From assembly GCF_003864335.1 (NCBI RefSeq), contig NZ_BEXA01000002.1:186001-250000 (forward strand): a stretch of 64,000 nt of DNA, given 5' to 3'. Every line of letters starts with the position of its first letter. Positions within the stretch are counted from its first letter, which is position 1. This document shows, piece by piece, positions 20,243 through 31,330 of the stretch. Position numbers and translations under genes: made by a program. The notes beneath the pieces are model-generated. The model saw only the letters and a list, made by a program, of their open reading frames with translations. It ran no database searches and was not told the origin of the DNA. The DNA is from Lentilactobacillus kosonis (GTDB lineage Bacteria; Bacillota; Bacilli; Lactobacillales; Lactobacillaceae).

Positions 20243-20962
20243 TTGGATAACTTTTCAAACCAAAATGCCCGGCGAGTAGTTAACGCCGATGCAGGGTTGA
20301 ATAAATTCTTAACCAAGATGTATGGCTGGATGTCATTAGCTGTTCTTGTTTCAGCGATTACGGCTTATTTAGTTGTTGAAGCCGGTAACGGAACTGTAGC
20401 GATGGCAATGGCTGCAAACCCATTAATCAGATGGGGTTCATTAATTGCTTGGATTATTATTCCGATGGTCATTTCGGTTCAATCAATGAAGCGACCCACA
20501 GCTAGTTTCGTGATGTTAATGGTTTATGCAGTATTGACGGGGCTAGTGTTCTCGTCACTGCTACTGGTTTACACAGGTGCCTCAGTATTTTCAGCCTTCC
20601 TAAGCGCTGCTGCCATCTTCGTTACAATGGCGATTATGGGTGTTGTTACTAAACGTAATTTAAATAAGCTTGGGACTCAAGTGACTGGAGCATTAATTGC
20701 GTTGATGGTTGCTATGGTAATCAACATTTTCTTACGAAGTTCAGCGATTGGATTCTTTTTGTCACTTGCTGCAGTTGTTATTTTCTCAATTTTAACAATG
20801 TATGATTCTAACCGACTCACCAAGATGTACATGCAATATGGTAGTACTGGCCAGGTTTCAGTTAATGGAATTGCGGTATTCGGCGCATTACAACTATACT
20901 TAGATTTTGTTAACTTATTCATTCAATTATTAAATATTATTGGGGTAACTGATAGTAAATAA
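20243..20962 (+). CDS. Bax inhibitor-1/YccA family membrane protein
   Basis: This 239-residue integral membrane protein has about seven helices and the BI-1/TMBIM pattern, beginning MYGWMSLAVLVSAITAY and ending in LYLDFVNLFIQLLNI. Bacterial homologues such as YetJ form a pH-sensitive calcium leak channel; whether this one does is inference. It starts with TTG at 20243 preceded by GGGAG. It is a single gene between two terminators. Confidence 0.9.
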   Translation: MDNFSNQNARRVVNADAGLNKFLTKMYGWMSLAVLVSAITAYLVVEAGNGTVAMAMAANPLIRWGSLIAWIIIPMVISVQSMKRPTASFVMLMVYAVLTGLVFSSLLLVYTGASVFSAFLSAAAIFVTMAIMGVVTKRNLNKLGTQVTGALIALMVAMVINIFLRSSAIGFFLSLAAVVIFSILTMYDSNRLTKMYMQYGSTGQVSVNGIAVFGALQLYLDFVNLFIQLLNIIGVTDSK

Positions 20963-20980
20963 TTTAAGTTTGGTCAAGTT

Positions 20981-21033
20981 AAACAAGGTATATGAGGAAT
21001 TTATCTTAAAATTCTTCGTATACCTTGTTTTTA
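20981..21033 (+). terminator. Terminator after the Bax-inhibitor gene
   Basis: A 20-base arm (20981-21000) pairs along its whole length with 21011-21030, with two G-U pairs, and runs into a T tract. Confidence 0.9.
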
Positions 21034-21161
21034 TATTAAAAGGGTTGATTTAAATTAGATTAATTAGAATTATTCTTAGGTAACCCAGGTAATAACTGCC
21101 GCCTTCGTGGTAAAATTATGTAAGAAGAATTACGCACAATACAAATTGTTAGGAGATTCTA

Positions 21162-23811
21162 ATGCCAAGAAAATTATTATTAATTGATGGAAATAGTGTC
21201 GCATTCAAAGCTTTCTATGCGCTTTATACTTCGATGGAAAGATTTGTTAACTCCGAGGGATTGCATACCAGTGCGATGTACGGTTTTAACTTAATGTTGA
21301 ATAAGGTATTAGAAGATGAACAACCAACGGATGTGTTGGTTGCTTTTGACGCTGGCAAGACAACTTTTAGAACCAAAATGTTCGATGATTATAAGGGAGG
21401 CAGAAGTAAGACTCCCAGTGAATTATCAGAACAATTTCCATATTTACGAGAAATGCTTGCTGCTCGTGGAATTAAAACGTATGAATTAGCGGATTACGAG
21501 GCTGATGACATTATTGGAACTTTATCAAAACAGGCTGATGAGTCTGGCGATTATCAGACAGTAATTGTGACGGGGGATCGTGACTTAACCCAATTAACTT
21601 CAGCTACCACGACAGTTCAGGTGTCTAAAAAAGGAGTTACGGATTTAGAGTCGTACACTCCGGACTATGTTAAAGAAAAATTAGGGGTTAAAACCAGACC
21701 AAATTATTGAAATTAAGGGTCTCCGAGGGGATACATCAGATAACTATCCTGGAGTTGAAAAAGTCGGTGAAAAACGGCCGTTAAGTTGATCCAACAATTT
21801 GGAACGATTGACAATATTTATGCGAATATTGATGAAGTATCAGGTAAAAAGCTTAAAGAACATTTAATCAACGATCAAGATAAAGCGTTAATGGCAAGAA
21901 CGCTAGCAACTATTAATCGTGATGCACCGCTCATGATTGGTTTGGATGACTTGGTTTATCAAGGCGATAATACGGAAGCTTTAACTGCCTTTTATGAAAA
22001 AATGAGTTTTAAATCATTTTTGGATAAATTGGCACCAAGTACTGAAGAAAATCAAAGTACAGAAATCAACTACGTTGTGTTAACCAAGGATAACGTTGCC
22101 GATGTTAGTGCTGCAATTGATAAAGAATTCTCACTTCAAATTGAACTAAGTGATGAAAATTATCATTTGGCCGATATCATTGGTTTCGCGATCGGTAGTG
22201 GTGACAAGTGGTTTGCAACGAACGAGGTTGAATTACTAACTAGCCAACCAATTAAGCGATTAATTGAATCACAGACGGTTAAAGTTAATGTTTTGATGCT
22301 AAACGGACCTACGTTGCTTTAAATCGACTAGATATTAGGTTATCGGCCGTTGATTTTGATATGTTGTTAGTTTCTTATCTATTGGATACTAGCAATAATA
22401 GTAACGATGTAGCCACGATTGCTAGAAGTCAAGGCTATCGGAATATTCAGACTGATGAAGATGTTTATGGCAAAGGCGCAAAACGCTCCATTCCAATTGA
22501 TCAACCAGAGTTTTTAGCTCATTTGATTCATAAAGTTTGTGCGATTGATCAGCTACACGAAAAAATGTTTGCTGAGCTAGAGGAACATGACCAGACTAAT
22601 TTATACCGGGATATGGAAATTAAAATTGCTTTTGTGCTATCACGGATGGAAATTGCGGGAATCAAAGTGTTACCTCAAACCCTCGAAGAAATGGGTAGTA
22701 AATTCAAGGAACGTCAAAGTGAGATTGAACAACAAATCTTTAATCAAGCAGGTGAGGAGTTCAACATTGGATCGCCTAAACAGTTAGGCAAAATTCTTTT
22801 TGAAAAGCTTCAATTACCAGTTATTAAAAAGACTAAGACTGGTTATTCAACTGCTGTCGATGTTCTTGAAAAGCTAGCTCCGGATGCGCCAATTGTTCAA
22901 AATGTGCTAGATTATCGTCAAATCAGTAAGCTATTATCGACATACATTGAAGGATTACTAAAAGTAATTCACCCAGAAGACTCAAAAGTTCATACGCGAT
23001 ACCTACAAACATTGACGGCCACCGGACGTTTATCATCGGTTGATCCTAATTTACAAAATATTCCCATCAGAACCGAAGAAGGTAAACGAATTCGCGAGGC
23101 TTTGTGCCTAGCCATGAAGGATGGCAAATCTTTTCATCTGACTACTCCCAAATTGAATTACGAGTATTAGCATCTTTATCTGGTGATGAGAATATGCAAG
23201 CAGCCTTTAAGTCTGGCGAGGACATTCATGCTGAAACAGCCCGGCGAATTTTCGGCCTCGCATCTAATGATGATGTTACTTCTAATCTTCGGCGCCAAGC
23301 CAAAGCAGTTAACTTTGGAATTGTGTACGGAATTTCTGATTATGGGTTAGCCAATAATACAGGAATTACTAGAAAACAAGCCCATGAATTTATTGATCGG
23401 TACTTTGAAGAATATCCTGGGGTTAAGAAATATACTGAAGATGTGGTAAAATTTGCTCGTGAACATGGATATGTTGAAACTATTGCACATCGTCGCCGAT
23501 ATTTACCAGACATCAATTCTAAGAGCTTTAATTTGCGTTCATTCGCAGAAAGAACGGCGATGAACACCCCAATTCAAGGGAGTGCTGCAGATATTATTAA
23601 AATCGCAATGATTAAAATGGATGAAGCATTAAAGAATATGGATACCCGGATGTTATTACAGGTCCACGATGAATTGATTTTTGAAGTTCCTGAAGAAGAA
23701 TTAGCTGAAATTAAAACTTTAATTCCTAAGGTGATGGATGAAGCAATTGATTTAGCGGTACCCTTAAAGGTTGAAAGTCATTATGGTCAAACATGGTATG
23801 AAGCAAAATAA
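21162..23811 (+). CDS. polA: DNA polymerase I (four frameshifts in this sequence)
   Basis: This repair and Okazaki-fragment polymerase has an N-terminal 5' nuclease domain ([34 protein letters not shown]), a degenerate 3' exonuclease-like domain, and a family A polymerase domain ([42 protein letters not shown]). It is broken at 21690-21693 (one A too many), 21770-21774 (one A short), 22291-22294 (one T short) and 23101-23103 (one T short). Repair of all four yields 883 residues, the usual length, with every motif in one frame. mutM and coaE follow closely. Confidence 0.95.
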
Positions 23812-23837
23812 TTAATTATGTTAGTGAGGGTTTTTAG

Positions 23838-24677
23838 ATGCCAGAATTACCTGAAGTAGAAACTGTTCGTAGAGGACTAAATGAATTAGTTGCGGGAAGT
23901 AAAATTAAGGATATTGAAGTGTTGTATCCGAAGATGATCAGTAACGTTACTGGTGACCAATTTATCGCTACCCTTAAAGGTCGTGAGCTAGAAAAAGTTG
24001 ATCGCCGAGGAAAATATTTGCTGATTCGGTTGTCGGGCGGACTAACAATCGTTTCTCATCTAAGAATGGAAGGTAATTACGATGTTGTTCCCGAGGGTGA
24101 GAAACCACATAAACATACTCATATTATTTTTCATTTAGACGATGGCCGAGAACTAAGGTATAATGACACCCGTAAATTTGGTCGCATGTCAGTAGTAAAT
24201 ACTGGCGATGAATATGATGTTGCTGGCTTAAGAACGATTGGCCCAGAACCAACTGAAGAAACTTTAACTCTAGAATATATGATTAAAATTTTTGGTAAGA
24301 GTAGAAAAGTAGTTAAACCATTCTTGCTCGATCAAAGCAATATTGCTGGTCTAGGTAATATCTATGCTGATGAAGTTCTTTGGATGAGTAAAATCCATCC
24401 AGAACGACAGGCCAATTCATTGACTAAGGCTGAATTGGCTGAGTTAAGAAAAAACATTATTTTAGAACTTCAAAAAGCCATTGCGGGGCATGGAACTACG
24501 GTTCACTCCTACTCTAATGCATACGGCGAGGCTGGTAGTTTTCAAAACCAATTAAATGTATATGGCCGACAAGGAGAACCTTGTTTACGTTGTGGTACGC
24601 CCATAGTTAAGATTAAACTAGCTCAAAGGGGTACTCACTTCTGTCCTCATTGTCAGGTATTGCCTGAGGAGGAATAA
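23838..24677 (+). CDS. mutM: Formamidopyrimidine-DNA glycosylase
   Basis: MutM removes oxidised purines such as 8-oxoguanine and cleaves the abasic site. It begins MPELPEVETVRRGL with catalytic Pro2 and Glu3, has NIAGLGNIYADEVLW in the helix-two-turn-helix region, and ends in a zinc finger CLRCGTPI...CPHC. The 279 residues are normal. It follows polA and precedes coaE by one base, a conserved order. Confidence 0.97.
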   Translation: MPELPEVETVRRGLNELVAGSKIKDIEVLYPKMISNVTGDQFIATLKGRELEKVDRRGKYLLIRLSGGLTIVSHLRMEGNYDVVPEGEKPHKHTHIIFHLDDGRELRYNDTRKFGRMSVVNTGDEYDVAGLRTIGPEPTEETLTLEYMIKIFGKSRKVVKPFLLDQSNIAGLGNIYADEVLWMSKIHPERQANSLTKAELAELRKNIILELQKAIAGHGTTVHSYSNAYGEAGSFQNQLNVYGRQGEPCLRCGTPIVKIKLAQRGTHFCPHCQVLPEEE

Positions 24678-24678
24678 A

Positions 24679-25275
24679 GTGACTAAGATTATTGGGTTGA
24701 CCGGTGGGATTGCCACCGGCAAGACGCAAGTTTCCAATTACCTTAAATCGTTGAAAATTCCCATTATTGACGCAGATTTAGTGGCCCGAGATGTTGAGTC
24801 TAAAGATCAAGCTGGATTGGCGGCAATTATCGATAATTTCGGAAGCGACTTTTTAGATGCAAATGGTGAATTAAATCGGCGTAAGTTAGGTAATCTAGTA
24901 TTTAGTTCAAAGATTGAACTGTCTAAATTGATTCGGGTAATTAATCCCTTTATTGAAGCGGAAATTTATCGTCAAATTGATTATTACTCAGCTAAAGAAT
25001 TAGTTGTAATCGATGCGCCAACGTTGTTTGAAAATGGTTACAATAGTATAGTTGATGAAATAGTGGTGGTGTATGCTGATCCCACTACGCAACTTGCAAG
25101 ATTAATGAAGCGAAATCAACTTTCGATTGCTGATGCTACCAAGAGAATTGCTAGTCAGTGGCCAATGACAATTAAGCAAGAACTTGCCGATATCGTATTT
25201 TATAATTCAGGTAAGTTTGAATTAACAAAACAACAAATAAATGATTGGTTAAAAAAAGAAAAATTTAAGGAGTGA
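24679..25275 (+). CDS. coaE: Dephospho-CoA kinase
   Basis: CoaE performs the last step of coenzyme A synthesis. The P-loop is GLTGGIATGKT at residues 6-16, followed by the DADLVARDV motif and the lid region with RLMKRNQLS. Its 198 residues are normal for the family. The GTG start at 24679 lies one base after the mutM stop, with GAGGAGG in the end of mutM as ribosome-binding site. Confidence 0.95.
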   Translation: MTKIIGLTGGIATGKTQVSNYLKSLKIPIIDADLVARDVESKDQAGLAAIIDNFGSDFLDANGELNRRKLGNLVFSSKIELSKLIRVINPFIEAEIYRQIDYYSAKELVVIDAPTLFENGYNSIVDEIVVVYADPTTQLARLMKRNQLSIADATKRIASQWPMTIKQELADIVFYNSGKFELTKQQINDWLKKEKFKE

Positions 25276-25281
25276 TAGTTC

Positions 25282-25770
25282 ATGCAGTGTCCTCATTGTG
25301 GTCACAATAGTTCCAAAGTTATTGATAGTCGACCAACCGATGACGGCAGAGTTATTCGGCGACGACGCGAATGTGAAAATTGTGGCTTCAGATTCACAAC
25401 TTTTGAACGAGTTGAAGTTACCCCATTGCTGGTGATTAAGAAGAATGGGAATCGCGAAGAATTTAATCGAGAAAAGTTGATGAAAGGTATTGTTCGCTCG
25501 GCTGAAAAACGTCCGGTATCAATGAATGCAATTACAGATCTTGTTGACCGGGTCGAAAATCGATTACGATCAAGTGGCGAGAGCGAAGTTACTAGTAATG
25601 AAATTGGCGAATATGTCATGGAGGATCTTGCTTCTTTAGATCAAATTGCGTACATTAGGTTCGCCTCGGTATATCGTCAATTCAAAGATATGTCGGTGTT
25701 TTATAAAGAATTAAAAGAAATGATGGAAAAAAGTGGGAGTAATCCGACAGACAATAGTGGTGATAAGTAA
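25282..25770 (+). CDS. nrdR: Transcriptional repressor NrdR
   Basis: NrdR represses ribonucleotide reductase genes in response to ATP/dATP. The zinc ribbon CPHCG...CENCG lies at residues 3-34 and an ATP-cone domain covers about 46-136 (VIKKNGNREEFNREKL). The 162 residues are normal. No NrdR-box pair is evident near this gene itself. It sits directly against dnaB. Confidence 0.97.
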   Translation: MQCPHCGHNSSKVIDSRPTDDGRVIRRRRECENCGFRFTTFERVEVTPLLVIKKNGNREEFNREKLMKGIVRSAEKRPVSMNAITDLVDRVENRLRSSGESEVTSNEIGEYVMEDLASLDQIAYIRFASVYRQFKDMSVFYKELKEMMEKSGSNPTDNSGDK

Positions 25771-27166
25771 ATGATAGATGAGGAAAGGCTGTCTCCTGAC
25801 AGCCGATTCGCTGTCTCAAGTCGAAATGGAAACCAAGAACCAAATCTTAGCGTTTTAACCAATCTTTATTTACCGTTGATTGGAACGAACGCTTTTTCGT
25901 TATATATGCTGTTATTTAGCATTGCTCGTGAGGATAAGCATCAATTTAAAGCCCATTCCTTTTATGAACTTCAGTCAACGTTAAGCTTATCGCTGTCTGA
26001 TATTGGAACTGCACAAAGAAAATTGGAGGGCGTTGACTTATTAGCAACATTTAAAAATAATGATGGCGCATATCGTTTTGCAATCCAGTTGCCATTATCA
26101 TCGGCTGAATTTTTGCAAACTGATTTACTAACCACACTGTTGTTAGGGCGAGTTGGTGACGCCACCTTTAATCAATTAATTAGTCGGATTGATCAACCTC
26201 GAAATGATTTTGAACAAATGGATAATATTTCAGCTTCCTTGTTGGATGTGTTCACAGTGACTAAGGCAGCTATTCAAAATCCTCCAGAAAAAAGTGATTA
26301 AATTAAAACAACGAAAGGCTGATCATCAAAAATTATCAGCTAATCAGGCAGCTTTGACTCAGAATCCCTTCGATTTTGAGCTGTTGGTGGAAATTTTGCA
26401 GAATTCGTTTGTTGATATAAGTAGTGTTAAGTCAGCATATGAAGCAATTATTGCTGAACATTTACTGTATAGTATTGACGAAGTAACCATGGGCAAACTA
26501 ATTTTAAAGGCGGTTGATTTAAAGACTAACCAACTTGATACTAACCGGTTAAGTCAGGTGATTGCTAATAGTTATCAGAATAATAAACCTGTGAAATCAA
26601 ATGTTCAGTCGGCTTCTGTACCTGTCAAGGTCGAGACTACCCAATCGTCATTTGATCAACAAACTAAGCAAATTATTTCAATTGCTGAGAAGACGGCGCC
26701 AGTTGCATTTCTAAGCCAATTAAAAAAGCAAAAGGGCGGTTTTGTTTCTAGCAATGAACAGCGGGCAATCAGAGATTTAGTGGCTAGAGACATATTACCA
26801 GTGCAAGTGATCAATATTATGACGTACTATGTGTTAGTGAGTTTAGGCAATGCAACTATTAATAAAGGATTACTTGAAGCAATCGCTAATGATTGGGCTC
26901 AAAAGAAAGTTGCTACGGCAGCAGATGCAATTGTGGCAATTAAGCGACGAGAAGAAAAGCAATCGCAGCCTGCTAAGTCAAATCGCCGGACTAACGGCCG
27001 GCATACGGTTAAAGAGACTTTGCCAGACTGGGCTAAACGTAAGAATAAATCAGCAGCAGCTAAACCTAAAAGTTCCTTAACACCGGAGCAAGAAAAAGCT
27101 TTGAATGATAAACTGAAAAATTTAAAAAAAGAAGAAGTAGGTGAACTAGGTGGAAAATGTATCTGA
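25771..27166 (+). CDS. dnaB: Replication initiation/helicase-loading protein DnaB, Firmicutes type (frameshifted)
   Basis: In Firmicutes this DnaB is a membrane-attachment and helicase-loading factor, not the helicase. Winged-helix and DnaB/DnaD-type domains are visible (NLYLPLIGTNAFSLYML near residue 30; PVQVINIMTYYVL in the C-terminal half) with a basic linker at the end. The A6 run 26288-26293 is one A too long; removing it gives EKVIKLKQRKADH and a 464-residue protein. It overlaps dnaI by 17 bases, its loading partner. Confidence 0.9.
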
Positions 27167-28075
27167 GTCGATGAAAAAAATTTTGACCAGTAAGCATCTT
27201 AACGAAAACTTTGATGCACTAGTTACAACCGTCAAGCAGGATCCTGAAATCACTAATTTTGTGAAGGAACATCAAGCAGATCTGGCTGATGATGCAGTTG
27301 AACGTTCAATTGCCAAACTTTATGAATTTTATAATGTGAAGCAAAAGAATGCTCGCCAAGAGAAGACCTTTGCTCCGGGATACTTACCTCATTTGGTAGT
27401 AAATGATCGCTTAATTGATATCGCCTACAGTGCGTCACCAGAAGTTCAGGCGCGACAAAAAGAATTAGCACAAAAAAGATTGGTTACTAATATTTTGATG
27501 CCAAAGGATATTCAGAATGCTAGTTTCAGTGATTACTATCGTGATGGCAATAAGAGTAACGCTTTAGCTGCAGCAGTGGATTTCGTTTCAGGGATGGAAA
27601 ATAATCCCAAGGGATTTCATCAAGGATTGTATGTTTATGGACCCTTTGGAGTCGGCAAAACTTATCTATTAGGAGCGATTGCCAAACAGTTGTCATTGTC
27701 TGGTATTCAGACTACACTAGTGCATTTTCCTAGTTTAGCGGTGGAAATGAAGTCCGCAATTTCTGACAACTCTGTTGCCGGTAAAATTGACTCCATTAAA
27801 AAGTCACCAGTTTTGATGATTGATGATATCGGTGCTGATTCGATGTCGAGTTGGGTGCGAGACGACATTTTAGGAGTAATTCTGGAGTATCGTATGCAGC
27901 AACAATTGCCAACGTTCTTCTCATCCAATTTTCAATGGAACAACTTGAGGATGAGCATTTACGAGTTACTCAACGTGGAGACGATGAGCCATTGAAAGCC
28001 AGTCGCTTGATGGAACGAATTAAATTTTTGTCTCGGCCGGTTGAAATGGATGGTCCCAATCGCAGATTACAGTAA
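27150..28075 (+). CDS. dnaI: Primosomal protein DnaI, helicase loader (frameshifted)
   Basis: DnaI is the AAA+ ATPase that loads the replicative helicase at origins with DnaB and DnaD. The N-terminal helicase-binding domain is followed by Walker A GPFGVGKTYLLGA, Walker B VLMIDDIGADS, and the sensor SSNFS...E. The break is in the T4 run 27929-27932; one T restores SSNFSMEQLEDEHLR and a 308-residue protein. thrS and its T-box follow. Confidence 0.93.
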
Positions 28076-28119
28076 AATTTAATTTGACATTAATTATTGG
28101 TAATCTTATACTTTAAACA

Positions 28120-28350
28120 TTGATGAAAAGACATGATTGTTACGACTCATCCCAGGGAGGGTTTTCATATGCTGAAAGAAAACCTGTTAAGATTGTAACG
28201 ATTACCACTTTTCAACTACGGATTGCGGATAATGCTATCCCGGTAGGTTACCGTTAGCAACCACTTGAGAGCTTTAATTAATAAAGTAATATGGGTGGAA
28301 CCGCGCTAAATGCGTCCCTGGTGTATATTTGTGCACCAGGGACTTTTTTG
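28120..28350 (+). ncRNA. T-box leader of thrS (Thr, specifier ACC)
   Basis: The T-box sequence GGGTGGAACCGCG lies at 28293-28305. The terminator pairs GTCCCTGGTG (28314-28323) with CACCAGGGAC (28334-28343), followed by six T. Stem I has a base helix TGAAAAG (28124-28130) with CTTTTCA (28208-28214) and an upper helix GTTAC (28139-28143) with GTAAC (28195-28199). The internal loop exposes ACC at 28204-28206 followed by A, a threonine codon that matches the gene. Confidence 0.95.
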
Positions 28351-28383
28351 TGGTTTCAATTCAATAAAAGAGGAGATAATAAT

Positions 28384-30329
28384 ATGGCAGATCTATCATT
28401 CGAATTTCCAGATGGCAGTATCAAAGAATTTGCTGATGCAGTTGTTGGTGAAGATATTGCAAAGTCAATTTCAATTAGTTTAGCTAAAAAAGCCGTTGCT
28501 GCAAAAGTTGATGGCAAATTACATTCAATTAACGAACCTTTACATAAGGGTGGCAAGTTAGAAATCGTCACTAAGGATAGTGTAGAAGGCCTAACAGTTC
28601 TTAGACAAACTGCTGCTCAAATTTTAAAGATGGCAATTGCTCAAGATTTTAAGAACATTCAATTTGGCGAAAGTGTTGCTGATGTTGATGGCTTCTATGT
28701 TGATACTGATAAACCTGATACTCAAATTACAGTTGATGAACTTGACGGTTTAGCAGATTCAATGAAAAAATCGTTTCAGATAACTTGGAAATCGATTCGT
28801 TAGAGTTATCAGTTGATGATGCTAAGAAATTAGCTGGCGATGACCAATATCAATTATCATTAATCGACAAGTTAGCAGTTGATGGTCAAGTGCTATATAA
28901 CCAAATTGGCGATTTTAAGGGAATCTCAGAAGGTGCCGTATTACCAAAGACCGGCGCTGTTAAAATCTTCAAGTTGCTTTCAGTTGCCGGAGCATACTGG
29001 GAAGGTAAGTCATCAAACCCAATGCTACAAAGAATTTACGCAACCGCATTTAACAAACAAGCTGAACTTGACGAAGATTTGAAACAACGTCAAGAAGCTC
29101 GTGATCGTGATCACCGAGTAATCGGAAACCAACTTGACTTATTCTTTGTTGATCCCAAGGTTGGAGCCGGATTACCATACTGGATGCCAAACGGTGCCAC
29201 TATCAGAAGAACCATTGAACGTTACATTATTGACCGCGAAGTTGCTAATGGTTACCAACATGTTTATACGCCAGTTCTTGCTAACCTTGACTTATACAAG
29301 CAATCAGGACATTGGGATCACTACCGTGAAGACATGTTCCCGCCGATGGACATGGGTGATGGCGAAATGCTTGAATTACGTCCAATGAACTGTCCTTCAC
29401 ATATTCAAGTTTACAAGCATCACATTCGCTCATACCGTGAATTACCACTTAGAATTGCTGAATTAGGTATGATGCATCGTTATGAAAAGTCTGGAGCCCT
29501 TTCTGGATTACAACGAGTTCGTGAAATGACACTTAATGATGGTCACACATTTGTAACCCTTGATCAAATTCAAGAAGAATTCCAAAAAATCCTTAAGTTA
29601 ATGGTTTCTGTATATCATGACTTCGATATTAACGATTACACATTCCGTTTGAGTTATCGTGATCCAAAGAATACTGAAAAGTACTTTGATGATGATGAAA
29701 TGTGGAACCGTGCGCAAGGTATGTTGAAGGGTGCCATGGATGAATTAGGCTTAGACTATGTTGAAGCTGAAGGCGAGGCTGCATTTTACGGCCCTAAGCT
29801 TGATGTTCAAACTAAGACGGCTTTGGGTAACGAAGAAACATTATCAACTATCCAATTAGACTTTATGTTGCCAGAAAGATTTGACCTTCATTACGTTGGT
29901 GAAGATGGTCAAGAACATCGTCCAGTTATGATTCACCGTGGTTTGGTTTCAACTATGGAACGATTCACTGCTTACTTAACTGAAATTTATAAGGGTGCCT
30001 TTCCAACTTGGTTAGCTCCTCATCAAGTTCGTGTTATTCCAGTTAGTGAAGAAAAACATGGGGCTTTTGCACAAGAAGTTAGCGAAAAATTAAGAGAGTT
30101 CAATATTCGTGCGGATGTTGATGATCGTCCAGAAAAGATGGGTTATTTAATTCGAGATGCTCAAACTCACAAGATTCCTTATACTTTGGTTGTTGGGGAT
30201 GAAGAGGTCAATTCTGGAGCAGTTTCAGTTCGTAAGTATGGTGAGGATGATTCTAAATCCGAATCAGTCGATACATTCGTTGATGAAATCAGACATGATA
30301 TCGATACTTACTCAAGAAACGAAGATTAA
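28384..30329 (+). CDS. thrS: Threonyl-tRNA synthetase (frameshifted)
   Basis: This class II synthetase has an N-terminal TGS domain ([11 protein letters not shown]), an editing domain that seems reduced or divergent around residues 70-200 (FYVDTD), a catalytic core ([30 protein letters not shown]) and an anticodon-binding domain ([11 protein letters not shown]). The ATG at 28384 follows AGGAG. The frame shifts in the A6 run 28765-28770; one A restores [13 protein letters not shown] and 648 residues. It is controlled by the Thr T-box. Confidence 0.96.
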
Positions 30330-30384
30330 GGTTAAACCCTTGACACCTAATTTGATAGATGATATTCTATTAAAGTTGACAAGA

Positions 30385-30515
30385 AAGTAAAGCAGAAGCG
30401 ACCCGCTTCTCGCCTAAGTAAAAATGTTTGCTGGGCACGATATCGAGTCAGGACTTATCACTATGTGATATAGTCTTGTAATTGAGCGGGCGCAAATATT
30501 GCGCCCGCTTTTTAT
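30385..30515 (+). ncRNA. L20-type leader of infC-rpmI-rplT
   Basis: The 218 bases between thrS and infC hold a structured leader ending in a very strong terminator: GCGGGCGCAA (30486-30495) with TTGCGCCCGC (30499-30508) and five T. An earlier AGCAGAAGCG...CGCTTCT region and a hairpin around TCACTATGTGA can form alternative structures. The position and form match the L20-responsive attenuator of Firmicutes. Ligand specificity is inferred from context. Confidence 0.8.
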
Positions 30516-30547
30516 TCTGCTTTTATCAATTTCGGAGGTGAAGTACC

Positions 30548-31068
30548 ATAGCAAAAGATATGATGGTTAATGACGGAATTCGCGCTCGTGAGGTACGTCT
30601 GATTGGTGCAATGGCGATCAACTTGGTGTTAAGTCTAAAGAAGATGCTTTAAAGCTCGCTGAAGACGCAGAGTTAGATTTAGTTTTGGTTGCTCCTAAAG
30701 CAAAGCCGCCAGTAGCAAAGATTCTGGATTACGGGAAGTACCGCTTTGAACTTCAAAAGAAGGAACGAGAATCTCGTAAAAAGCAAAAAGTCATCAGTGT
30801 CAAAGAAGTTCGCTTGAGCCCTACAATTGATGTTAATGATTTCAACACTAAGTTAAAGAACGCTAAAAAGTTCTTAGCTAAGGGTGAAAAAGTTAGAGTG
30901 TCAATTAGATTTAAGGGACGAGCAATTACACATAAGGATATCGGTCGTGAAGTTCTTGATCGAATGGCAAAGGAAACTGCTGATGTTGCCAATGTCGAAC
31001 AAAAGGCTAAGATGGATGGCCGAAGCATGTTCTTAGTGTTAACACCAAAAGATTCAGATAAAAATTAG
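30548..31068 (+). CDS. infC: Translation initiation factor IF-3 (AUA start; frameshifted)
   Basis: IF-3 keeps 30S subunits free and polices start-codon choice. Family-typical residues [20 protein letters not shown] run from an ATA codon at 30548, seven bases after GGAGGTG (30534-30540). The next ATG (30560) is 19 bases away and would drop conserved residues. Rare start codons are the known basis of IF-3 autocontrol. One A is missing at 30610-30611 (GCAATGG for GCAAATGG); with it the frame reads [12 protein letters not shown] and gives 173 residues. The C-terminal half is intact ([17 protein letters not shown]). Confidence 0.94.
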
Positions 31069-31093
31069 TTAAAATTTTTGAGGAGGAAACATA

Positions 31094-31288
31094 ATGCCTA
31101 AACAAAAAACAAACCGCGCTGCTGCTAAGCGTTTTAAAAAGACTGCTAACGGTGGTTTCAAGAGTGGAGCCGCTTATACTAGTCACCGTTTCCATGGTAA
31201 GACTAAGAAGCAACGTCGCCAACTTCGTGGCACTCACATGATGGACAGCACTAATGTGAAGACATACAAGAAGTTATTAGCACACTAA
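31094..31288 (+). CDS. rpmI: 50S ribosomal protein L35
   Basis: A 64-residue, strongly basic ribosomal protein with the usual start [15 protein letters not shown] and the end [23 protein letters not shown] precedes the ATG. It lies between infC and rplT in the standard operon. Confidence 0.98.
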   Translation: MPKQKTNRAAAKRFKKTANGGFKSGAAYTSHRFHGKTKKQRRQLRGTHMMDSTNVKTYKKLLAH

Positions 31289-31330
31289 TCAATTAAAAAA
31301 TTAATCGCCAATAATTAGGAGGAATTCGAT

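Noticed and set aside
25302-25619. A 105-codon open frame on the minus strand inside nrdR
   Set aside because: It is a shadow of a well-supported gene, with no ribosome-binding site or family-like features.
30560-30562. ATG 30560 as the infC start
   Set aside because: It is 19 bases from the ribosome-binding site and would remove conserved residues AKD.
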